Below, in pieces: positions 1 through 7,700 of a stretch of 19,714 nt of DNA (position 1 is the stretch's first letter; the number at the start of each line of letters is the position of its first letter). The stretch spans positions 1-19,714 of the forward strand of contig JANXMO010000274.1 in NCBI GenBank assembly GCA_025354615.1, given 5' to 3'. The stretch comes from Burkholderiales bacterium (GTDB lineage Bacteria; Pseudomonadota; Gammaproteobacteria; Burkholderiales; Burkholderiaceae_C). A program made the translations under genes and the position numbers. Under the pieces are notes generated by a model. The model saw only the letters and a list, made by a program, of their open reading frames with translations. It was not told the DNA's origin and made no database searches.

Positions 1-167
1 AGGCGCTGCTGAAAGCCGATTGGCCGCACGCCTATTCACGCGAACAGGCGGCCTATCCGATGGCCTCGGCACGCGGCAACAAGTACTGGGCGCCGGTGGG
101 GCGGGTCGACAACGTGTGGGGGGACCGCAACCTGTTTTGCAGCTGCCCGCCGCTGGTGGCTGGGTGA
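1..167 (+). CDS. gcvP: Glycine dehydrogenase (decarboxylating), C-terminal end (partial)
   Basis: This is the last 54 codons of the P-protein of the glycine cleavage system. The enzyme uses pyridoxal phosphate to decarboxylate glycine and passes the aminomethyl group to the lipoyl H-protein. The visible frame begins at base 3 and ends with TGA at 165-167. The tail contains the family's conserved end: [13 protein letters not shown], then [23 protein letters not shown]. This matches the end of known GcvP proteins closely, apart from a few extra residues after the final Cys pair. The start, the PLP lysine and the rest of the operon lie outside the window. A small secreted protein gene follows after 7 bases. 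Identification is by recognised C-terminal motif only. Confidence 0.93.
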   Translation, partial: ALLKADWPHAYSREQAAYPMASARGNKYWAPVGRVDNVWGDRNLFCSCPPLVAG

Positions 168-174
168 AGACACC

Positions 175-612
175 GTGCGATGGCGAATCGCCCTGGTCTG
201 TGCGGCGGCCTTGAGCCAGGCTTTGGCCTGGGCAAAGTCGCCGGATTTTCTACAAAGCCCGGAGATGCCCTGCCGCTTCATGACCACGAGACCCGAATGG
301 GCCTCTTTGCGCTTTCATGTCCGCCAAGGCACTGCCATCGTGCGCGTTCAACGGACGCGGATCGATGTCGAATTCTTTGAAGACACCCACCCAGCTGAAC
401 TATTGGCTGGCATGGCGTTGAAGCGCAAGGGCGCCAACAATGTGGTCGGCCGCTATGAAACCATGAATTCAGACGATGGGGGTGATGACGTTCAGGGTCG
501 TTACGAAGCAGGCCGCAGGCGCTATGGCAATGGGCCTATTGCATGGCAGTACCTGGTGGTTGGCCATCCATCCCTTGCTGTTTCAGTGAACTGCTTTCAA
601 GAACTGCCTTGA
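175..612 (+). CDS. Small secreted protein of unknown function
   Basis: This 145-residue protein starts with GTG at 175, seven bases after the gcvP stop, so it may be cotranscribed with gcvP. No ATG in this frame would preserve the N-terminal signal. Residues 1-20 look like a Sec signal peptide: two Arg, a hydrophobic stretch and an Ala-rich end (ALAWA) before KSPDF. The mature part of about 125 residues is soluble in character and has two Cys, one in the MPCRF segment and one near the C-terminus (VNCFQELP). These could form a disulfide in the periplasm. I do not recognise the family. The G+C content looks lower than in neighbouring genes. A convergent gap of 77 bases follows, with no clear terminator. 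Confidence 0.62.
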   Translation: MRWRIALVCAAALSQALAWAKSPDFLQSPEMPCRFMTTRPEWASLRFHVRQGTAIVRVQRTRIDVEFFEDTHPAELLAGMALKRKGANNVVGRYETMNSDDGGDDVQGRYEAGRRRYGNGPIAWQYLVVGHPSLAVSVNCFQELP

Positions 613-689
613 CAACTGAAAGCGATTTGCCAGCTATCACTTGAGCGGTGTTGTGGCGCAAGAGCAAATTTGGCAAAGGCCTGATTTTG

Positions 690-1166
690 TTAATCCACTG
701 CCTTTGCCTTGAACTCCGCCAAGCCAGCCGCCGCGTTGGCTTGCACCTTGCGTTTGAGCACGCCCGACCATCCAAGCAGCCACCCAGGCGCGCCCAGCGC
801 CTGCCGGGCCCAGCGCCAGAAGTCAAAGTGATCGACGTGGCGCACGATCAGGCCGTTGCGGAACTTGAAATGCGCGTCGACGATGTTGTGAACCGGCCGG
901 CCAGTGGCTGAAAACGTGTAGCGCGCTTCCCAGTGCGCGCGGGCGGTGGTGCCGTCGCTGGCAATGCCGTTGAATTCCACCGCCATGTCACGGCCGCGGC
1001 TGCACAGCATGTGCCACATCCGAGGCGCGTCATCGCCGTGCAAATCGAAAATCTCGTCGGTGAAATGGGACTGCGGGTGGTAGCAGGCGGCCATGCCGGC
1101 GGCGTCGTGCTGCGCGAAGGCGGTGTAGAAGCGGGTGATCAGCGCGCTCGCACTGGCCGGCGTCAT
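690..1166 (-). CDS. NTF2/SnoaL-like superfamily protein
   Basis: This 158-residue protein begins [19 protein letters not shown] and has the cone-shaped alpha+beta fold pattern of the NTF2/SnoaL superfamily. The pattern includes the opening helix [17 protein letters not shown], then [11 protein letters not shown], a central [16 protein letters not shown] strand pair and the closing [11 protein letters not shown] segment. Family members are small-ligand binding proteins, isomerases or hydrolases, and the substrate here is unknown. The ATG at 1166-1164 overlaps the aroC stop in an ATGA arrangement, so its translation is probably coupled to aroC. A longer reading upstream lies inside aroC and lacks family similarity. 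Nothing in the sequence ties it to chorismate metabolism except position. Confidence 0.85.
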   Translation of the reverse strand: MTPASASALITRFYTAFAQHDAAGMAACYHPQSHFTDEIFDLHGDDAPRMWHMLCSRGRDMAVEFNGIASDGTTARAHWEARYTFSATGRPVHNIVDAHFKFRNGLIVRHVDHFDFWRWARQALGAPGWLLGWSGVLKRKVQANAAAGLAEFKAKAVD

Positions 1167-2278
1167 ATGGGCGCCGCAGCGGCAGCGGCAGCCGCAATCG
1201 CTGGCGTGTTGATCGTCACGTCGCCACATTGCGCCCGGTGTCGCAGCGCGTGGTCCATCAGCACCAAGGCCAGCAGAGCTTCGGCAATCGGCGTGGCGCG
1301 GATGCCCACGCACGGGTCGTGGCGGCCAAAAGTTTCCACCGTAGCCGCAGCGCCCGCCATGTCGATCGACGCACGCGGGCTGCGGATCGAGCTGGTCGGC
1401 TTGATCGCCAGGCTGACGGTGATGTCCTGCCCCGTGGAAATACCGCCCAGCACGCCGCCGGCGTGGTTGCTGCGAAAGCCGTCCGGCGTCAGCTCGTCGC
1501 CATGCTCGGTGCCGCGCTGGGCAACGCTGGCAAACCCAGCGCCGATTTCGACGCCCTTGACGGCATTCAAGCCCATCATCGCGTGGGCAATGTCAGCGTC
1601 CAGCTTGTCGAACAGCGGCTCGCCCCAACCAGCGGGCACGCCGCGGGCGCTTACGTTGATACGCGCGCCGCAGCTGTCACCGGCTTTGCGCAAGGCGTCC
1701 ATGAAAGCTTCGAGGCGCGGAATGTCGCTTTGATTGGCGGCGAAAAACGGGTTGTCGGGTACGTGGGCCATCGACTCGAAAGGGATGTCGATGTCGCCCA
1801 GCTGCGTCATGTGGCCGGCCAGCTCGATGCCGTGGTGCAGCTTCAGCCATTTGCGCGCCACGGCACCGGCGGCCACGGTCGGCGCCGTCAGCCGGGCCGA
1901 GGAACGCCCGCCGCCGCGCGGGTCGCGCAGGCCGTATTTGCGCCAGTAGGTGTAGTCGGCATGGCCGGGGCGAAAGGTGTCGAGCAGGTTACCGTAATCG
2001 TGGCTGCGCTGGTCGGTGTTGCGGATCAACAGGCAGATCGGCGTGCCGGTGGTCAGACCCTCGTAAAGGCCGGAGAGAATTTCAACCTTATCGGCCTCGC
2101 TGCGCTGCGTCACGTGACGGCTGGTGCCGGGGCGCCGGCGGTCAAGTTCGTGCTGAATGTCGGCTTCATTCAGTGCCAGCCCGGGCGGGCAACCATCGAT
2201 CACACAACCGATAGCCGGGCCATGCGACTCGCCGAAATTGGTGACGCAAAACAAAGTGCCGAGGGTGCTGCCAGACAT
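1163..2278 (-). CDS. aroC: Chorismate synthase
   Basis: Chorismate synthase converts 5-enolpyruvylshikimate 3-phosphate to chorismate, the last common step of aromatic amino acid synthesis, and needs reduced FMN. The 371-residue protein has the family signatures [18 protein letters not shown] near residue 16, [13 protein letters not shown] near 47 and the [10 protein letters not shown]...[14 protein letters not shown] block near residues 102-130. The active-site His are in these blocks. Length is normal for the family (about 350-390). The C-terminus ends in a run of alanines ([14 protein letters not shown]), which looks like a lineage-specific disordered tail. Upstream, 71 bases separate it from the CBS gene on the same strand. 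That gap contains a 7-bp GC hairpin (2299-2316) without a T tract. Downstream it overlaps the NTF2-like gene. Confidence 0.97.
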   Translation of the reverse strand: MSGSTLGTLFCVTNFGESHGPAIGCVIDGCPPGLALNEADIQHELDRRRPGTSRHVTQRSEADKVEILSGLYEGLTTGTPICLLIRNTDQRSHDYGNLLDTFRPGHADYTYWRKYGLRDPRGGGRSSARLTAPTVAAGAVARKWLKLHHGIELAGHMTQLGDIDIPFESMAHVPDNPFFAANQSDIPRLEAFMDALRKAGDSCGARINVSARGVPAGWGEPLFDKLDADIAHAMMGLNAVKGVEIGAGFASVAQRGTEHGDELTPDGFRSNHAGGVLGGISTGQDITVSLAIKPTSSIRSPRASIDMAGAAATVETFGRHDPCVGIRATPIAEALLALVLMDHALRHRAQCGDVTINTPAIAAAAAAAAPI

Positions 2279-2349
2279 GAAAGGCCTTGGGATGGACGCC
2301 GCTGCCGTCAGCGGCCGGCCTTGATTTTAGAAGCCGCCTCGGTGCCGGC

Positions 2350-2820
2350 TCAGGAGATGTTGCGCGCCGGCTGGTGCGCGGCGCCTTCCTCGGGCCAGTC
2401 GCGGATGTAGGCCTTGAGCATGCGGTTCTCAAAATCCTGGCTGTCGACGACCGCCTTGGCCACGTCGTAAAAGGAAATCACGCCCATCAGCGTGCGCTGC
2501 GTCATCACCGGCATGTAGCGGGCATGGCGCTCGAGCATCATGCGGCGCACTTCGTCGATTTCCGTCTCGGGGGTGCAACTCAGCGGGTGATCGTCCATCA
2601 CGCTGCGCACGGTGGTGGTGCCAACGGTGCCGCCGTTCTTGACGATGGCAAGAATGACTTCTCGAAAGGTCAGCATGCCGACCACGTCGCTGTGGTCGAT
2701 GACGACCAGCGAGCCGATGTCGCGTTCGGCCATCGTGTCAACGGCAATCGACAGCGGCTGATCGGGTGAAACGGTGTAGAGCGTGCCGCCTTTGACACGC
2801 AGAATATCGGCGACTTTCAT
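2350..2820 (-). CDS. Tandem CBS-domain protein
   Basis: This 156-residue protein consists of two CBS domains, roughly residues 8-62 and 72-132, and a short charged C-terminal tail. Such Bateman modules bind adenosine nucleotides and act as energy or nucleotide sensors. Standalone members often regulate partners that cannot be identified here. Visible hallmarks are AVDTMAERDIGSLVVID and GMLTFREVI in the first domain, and VRRMMLERHARYMPVM and MGVISFYDVAKAVV in the second. The start is supported by GAGGAG (bases 2826-2831 on the complement) 5 bases upstream of ATG. It lies upstream of aroC on the same strand and is divergent from the Tim44-like gene across a gap of 241 bases. Confidence 0.92.
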   Translation of the reverse strand: MKVADILRVKGGTLYTVSPDQPLSIAVDTMAERDIGSLVVIDHSDVVGMLTFREVILAIVKNGGTVGTTTVRSVMDDHPLSCTPETEIDEVRRMMLERHARYMPVMTQRTLMGVISFYDVAKAVVDSQDFENRMLKAYIRDWPEEGAAHQPARNIS

Positions 2821-3049
2821 GGCGGCTCCTCAGGTAGGCAATAGTGACTTCAATATAGCCGACAACCATGGCTCTGCAGCCGTTTCATTGTGCCGGCTTT
2901 GTTGGCGAAAACCCGGCTGTTTGCGCTCGGCTCGCCACTAATTCGCTGCGTGTTGGCCACTGAGGCGGCGCACCCGCCATACTTGCCGGTTCGGTGGCCT
3001 TGCAATTAAACGCCCCGGCCTCAACTGATACTGAGTTGGTTTTCGCTTG

Positions 3050-3055
3050 AAAGGA
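3050..3055 (+). promoter_or_regulatory. Ribosome binding site deciding the Tim44-like start
   Basis: AAAGGA lies 6 bases before ATG 3062. It falls within the coding part of the alternative TTG start at 3047, which argues for the later ATG. Confidence 0.65.
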
Positions 3056-3061
3056 CATTCG

Positions 3062-4033
3062 ATGAAAAACGGTTTGTGGGCGGTCATGGCGGCGGTGGTG
3101 GTGGCGACGTCGCTGGCGCCAAGTCTGAGCGAAGCCAAACGCATGGGCGGCGGCAAGTCGATCGGCCTGCAGCGCGCGGCGCCCGCGCCCCGGTCCAGCC
3201 CCGCGCCCGAGGTACCGGCCAAGCCAGCCGCCAACCCGGGCGCTGCAGCAACGCCGCCGGTGGCCGGCGCGCCAGTGGTGCCGCCCAAGCGGTCGTGGAT
3301 GGGCCCGCTGGTGGGTTTGGCCGCTGGCCTGGGTATTGGCGCATTGATGAGCCACTTCGGCATGGGCGCCGGCATGGGCAATTTGCTGACGATGGTGTTG
3401 CTGGCCGGGTTGGCTTTCTTCGCCATCCGCTTTTTGATGCAGCACTTCGGGCGTGGCGGCATGGGCAGCAGCCCGGCCTGGGCTGCGGCGCCGGCGGGCA
3501 GCACAGGGGGGTGGCCAGCTGCTAATCCGGCTAGCAGCAACACGCCGTTGATGCGGCAGGCTGAGCCGACAGCAGTTGTACCGCTGCAAAACGGCGCGGC
3601 CTCTTTTGCCGTTCCTGCTGCTGCTGATTTGGCGACGCCGGTAAGCTCTGCTGCCGTAGTTCCGGTGGGTTTCGATGCCGCAGGGTTTCAGCGCATCGCC
3701 AAGTTGATTTTCATTCGCATGCAAGCGGCGAACGACACCTCCGATCTGAACGACCTGCGTCAGTTCACAACGCCTGAAATGTTTGCCGCGGTTCGCCTCG
3801 ATTTGCAGGAACGCGGTGCGTCAGCGCAGCAGACCGACGTGGTGCAGGTGGAAGCTGACGTGATCGAATTCACTCAGGAAGCCGAACGGCAAGTGGTCAG
3901 CGTGCGGTTCCATGGCCTGATCCGCGAAGAGCCGCAGGCACCGACGCAAGCGTTCGATGAGGTCTGGCATTTGGTGCAGCCCAAGGGTGCAGGCGCTTCC
4001 TGGTTGATTGCCGGAATTCAGCAGCAGGCGTGA
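3062..4033 (+). CDS. Tim44-like domain membrane protein
   Basis: This 323-residue protein has a signal peptide at about residues 1-25 (ending LSEA), a Pro/Ala-rich segment at about 40-76 and two hydrophobic stretches at about 80-97 and 107-126. A C-terminal Tim44/TimA-like domain spans about 200-323 and contains GFDAAGFQRIAKLIFIRMQAA and FDEVWHLVQP. Tim44-like domains in bacteria are membrane-associated and poorly characterised; a role in envelope or membrane protein biology is usually suggested. ATG at 3062 is preferred over TTG at 3047 because AAAGGA at 3050-3055 sits 6 bases before it and the signal peptide starts there. The RluA-type gene follows and overlaps its end if the earliest start of that gene is used. 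Confidence 0.88.
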   Translation: MKNGLWAVMAAVVVATSLAPSLSEAKRMGGGKSIGLQRAAPAPRSSPAPEVPAKPAANPGAAATPPVAGAPVVPPKRSWMGPLVGLAAGLGIGALMSHFGMGAGMGNLLTMVLLAGLAFFAIRFLMQHFGRGGMGSSPAWAAAPAGSTGGWPAANPASSNTPLMRQAEPTAVVPLQNGAASFAVPAAADLATPVSSAAVVPVGFDAAGFQRIAKLIFIRMQAANDTSDLNDLRQFTTPEMFAAVRLDLQERGASAQQTDVVQVEADVIEFTQEAERQVVSVRFHGLIREEPQAPTQAFDEVWHLVQPKGAGASWLIAGIQQQA

Positions 4034-4709
4034 AGGATTGAGCAGCGAGCGGCTGCCGGTGGTGTATGTTGACGACGCATTGGTGATCGTCGACAAACCG
4101 GCGGGCTTGTTGTCTGTTCCCGGCCGTGGTGATGACAAAAAGGATTGCGCCGCCACCCGGGTGCAAGCGCTGTACCCCGACGCGCTGGTGGTTCACCGGC
4201 TGGACATGGCGACCTCCGGCTTGCTGGCTTTTGCGAGAGGCGCTGCGGCGCAGCGTTGCCTGAGCATGGCGTTCGCCGAGCGCGCGGTCGGCAAAGTGTA
4301 CGAAGCCGTTGTGGACGGGCAACCGCAGCCCGGTGCAGCGGATATTGACCTGCCGCTGCGCGCCGATTGGCCGCGCCGCCCGCGCCAATGCGTTGACAGG
4401 CTGAATGGCAAACCTTCGTTGACGCGTTACCGGGTGCTGGCGCACGACGCGGCGCGCAGTTGCAGCTGGCTCGAACTGACACCGCTGACCGGCCGCTCAC
4501 ACCAGCTGCGCGTTCATCTGCAGGCGCTGGGCCATCCGATTTTGGGAGATGCGCTGTACGCACCGCCAACCGTTGCCAGCCGAAGCGCGCGGTTGTTGCT
4601 GCACGCCACGGCGTTGAAGCTGCCCCATCCGCTGACTGGGAAGGTTGTGGCGTTGTGCAGCGCAGCGCCTTTTTTCAGGCCGGTAGCGCTGGTAGAAGCC
4701 CCTGGCTGA
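4008..4709 (+). CDS. RluA-family RNA pseudouridine synthase
   Basis: This enzyme isomerises specific uridines in rRNA and/or tRNA to pseudouridine. The protein of up to 233 residues shows the family motifs: VVYVDDALVIVDKPAGLLSV (residues 18-37), the catalytic HRLDMATSG loop (about 63-71) with nucleophile Asp66, and the closing LTPLTGRSHQLRVHLQALGHPILGD. Short length and the absence of an S4 domain resemble E. coli RluA, which modifies 23S rRNA U746 and tRNA U32, but the target is not proven. The start is uncertain. TTG at 4008 overlaps the previous gene by 26 bases, and TTG 4038 and GTG 4059 are alternatives. None has a clear Shine-Dalgarno. The 3' end overlaps the convergent NRPS gene by 35 bases. 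Confidence 0.92.
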   Translation: MPEFSSRREGLSSERLPVVYVDDALVIVDKPAGLLSVPGRGDDKKDCAATRVQALYPDALVVHRLDMATSGLLAFARGAAAQRCLSMAFAERAVGKVYEAVVDGQPQPGAADIDLPLRADWPRRPRQCVDRLNGKPSLTRYRVLAHDAARSCSWLELTPLTGRSHQLRVHLQALGHPILGDALYAPPTVASRSARLLLHATALKLPHPLTGKVVALCSAAPFFRPVALVEAPG

Positions 4710-7700
4710 TCAGCGTTGCCACCCGCACCGCGGCACTGCGTGGCAATTCGATGTGGGCGTCTTCCACGGTGATGACCGTGAAGCGGGCAAACCGGCGCGG
4801 CGCAAACCCGTTGCTGGAGGTGTGGCGCAGCAGGCCCGAAGTGCGCGCCCCGCTGCTTGAATGGATCAGCGTCACCGAGCCGTGCCGCCCTTCAAACCGG
4901 CGCGTCGACAACTCCACCATGAAGGCCCGCCATTCAGGTGAGGACGGCGTAGCAGCGCCCGGGTCGTCGTTGCTGCCCTCGTGCCCACCGCCCAAGCGCC
5001 TTGAAATGAGTCCCAGGGTTTCCAGCGGATGGCGCAACAGGTTGATGGCCATGCGCGTCAGCATCGCCCGACGGCCGAGGCGCATGCGTTGCGGCGCGTA
5101 GGTGTCGATCAGCCACAAGGCGACACTGGCGGCACGCTGCGGGGCCAGCAGATTCAACAAGTCGAGGCCTAGCAGTCCGCCAAGTGAAAAGCCGGCAACT
5201 GCGGCGAGCCGGTGCTCACCCAGGTCGCGCACTACCTGCAGCAACGTTTGCGCGAAAAACGGCGCGCGCGCCGCTTCGCCGGCCCGCTGCATGATGGCTT
5301 GCAAGTCAACAATCGCCACGGCCCAGTTGTCGGGCAAGCGGGCATGCAGTTCACGCGCCAGGCGGAACATGCCGAGCGGCCCGCCCTCCCCGCCTGGCAG
5401 AAGCAGCAGCAAGTGGGCCGCATCGGCGGCGCCCACCAGCGTCACCAGCTTGGTCTTTGCGGGCCGGGCCTGCGCCAGCTGTGCGCACAGGGCGCCAAAG
5501 CTGGGCTGCGCGAGGAAAGCAGCGACATCGAGCTGCAACCCGGCGTCGCGCCGCAAACCAGCGGCCATCTGCAAAGCCCGCAGCGATGAGCCACCGGCGC
5601 GCAAAAAATCATCGTCCGGGCCTTGCGGTGGGCGCTGCAACCAGCGTTGCCAGGCAGCATGCGCTTGTTGGACCACCGCTGGTGGGGCGGGCGTCGGCCG
5701 GTTGGCAACGGCTGTTGTCGCCGCTATGCCGCTAGCCAATTGCACGCTTTTGAGTTCACAAACACGTTGCAGTTGCTCAATGAAGGCCAGACCGAGCGCC
5801 CGGGCACAGCCGTCATCGAGCGCCGGTTGCACAGCTTCCACGCGCGCGGCCAGCACGCCATCGGTTTGCTCGATGTGCAAGGTCAGGCCGAAACGTGCGC
5901 CGTGCTGCGGCACGGGCAGCAGCGCGACCGGCTGACCACCCAACGACGTCTGGGCAGCAACTTGCGGCCGCCAGGTCAGGGCGAACTGCGTGACGGCGTG
6001 GCGCCAGGCGGGTTGCTGCTCGGCCAGCAGGTCAGCCAGCCGATCGAGCGGACGAAAACGCGGCTGCTGACCTGCCAGCAACTCGCCATGCACGCGGGCC
6101 AGGGTGGCCGGCAAATCTTCACCGGCCCGGGCGCCGGCTTCAATCAGGCGCAGTTCGAGCAGGCAACCGATGGGCGCCATCAGCTCGGGCGCCATCCGGC
6201 GTGAAAACGGCGTCAGGGCAAACCGCCAGGCGGCACCGAACACCTGCTGCAGCGCCAAGCCGTAAGCCACCATCAAGGGCGTCAAGGGCGTGCAGCCCCA
6301 GCGCGCCGCGGCGTCCGCCAAGGCGGGTGCCAGCTCTTCGGGCAGCGGCAGCGGCTGCTCGCTACCCTGCCCTGGCGCTGTTGCCAGCCCCAGCGGCCGG
6401 CTGCGCTCGCTTTGCCAGGCCAGCGCCACCTGCGCTGCCTGCGCCGTGAGCGCGGCCTCGTCCAATCCAGCTGTTTCGACATCAGCGAAATGAGCCGGCG
6501 AACCATGGACCGGCGGCAGGCGCTTGCCGCACAGCAGTTGGTCGAGTTCATCGAGCGCAATGGCGATGCTGGCCTCGTCGAGTGCAAAGTGGTGAACCGT
6601 CCATACGCACAGATGCTCACCACCCGGCAAAGGCCAGCAGCGCAGGCGCATCGTCCCGCCCGAGGCCAAGTCCCAAGGTGTGTTGAGGGCGGCCATCAAC
6701 GGTGCAGGCCAATGGGCACCCAGTGGAATCGCAGCCAGCGCAGCGCCTTTAGTCCACCAGCCAGCCGGTGGGGCTGGCAAAGTCCAGCTGCGCACCGCGT
6801 CGCCTTCGAACGCAACCGCCGTCCGCAACAAAGGGTGGCGCGCCATCAAGGCCGCAAAACCGCGGCGCAGCCGCCGTGGCGCCAGCCCGCGCCGCAGATG
6901 CAGGGCCACATGAATGTGATAAGCCGCGCCGCTCGGGTCCAGACGCGATGCCTGCAGCAGCAGCCGTTGGCTTCGGCTCAGCGCCGGGCCGGGCGTTGCC
7001 GCAGCGCCAAGCAAGCGGCTGTTTTCACGAATGCTTGCAGCATCGGCAGACACCCGGGGCGCCGCATCGATCAACCGCGCTTGCTCGTGCAAAACTGGCT
7101 GACGCAAGACCTCCAACGCCGCGAGGCAACGGCCCAGTATGCGTTCGACATCGGCCGCCACGCGCAACGCCAGCAGCGACGACCCGCCAAGCGAAGCAAA
7201 GTCCGACTGGCGGTGCACCACCGCGGCCTGCGGCAAACAGCGTTGCCAGATCGCGGCCAGCTGCTGTTCGGTCTCGGTCTGCAACGGAACACCCTCGGTG
7301 CCAGCAGGGCTTTGGCGGGCGTGCTGGCGCATCAACGCGGCCCGGTCGACCTTGCCATTCAAGTTGACCGGCAACCGCTCCAGCCGGTGCAAGACTTTGG
7401 GCACAGCCGGCGGTGGCAAGCGCTGGCGTAAAAAATCCGCCACCGCCGACACGGCCGGCGCTGGCATGCCCACGGCGCCGCTGTAGCAGCCCACCACATG
7501 ACGCGATTCCGCCGCTTCGCCGACCACCCACACCACAGCGGCACCCACGCCGGGGCATTGCATGGCCGTGCGCTCGATTTCCTCGAGCTCGATGCGGTGG
7601 CCTTGCAACTTGACCTGGCGGTCGAGCCGGCCGTGGAATTCGAACACGCCGTCCGCGCGCCGGGCCACGCAGTCGCCGGTGCGATACCAGCGCAGGCCGT

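Noticed and set aside
2299..2316. 7-bp GC hairpin between the CBS gene and aroC
   Set aside because: There is no T tract on the transcribed strand and no sign of a leader peptide, so neither terminator nor attenuator can be claimed.
1229..2410. Open frame of 393 codons on the plus strand
   Set aside because: It is antisense to aroC, which is clearly identified. Long antisense frames are common in GC-rich DNA.
3042..3061. TTCG pair before the Tim44-like gene as a second PIP box
   Set aside because: The half-sites are only 12 bases apart and overlap the ribosome binding site.
2885..3724. Minus-strand open frame opposite the Tim44-like gene
   Set aside because: Composition is that of a reverse-frame shadow, rich in Arg, His and Gly. 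The plus strand has the signal peptide, membrane segments and Tim44-like domain.
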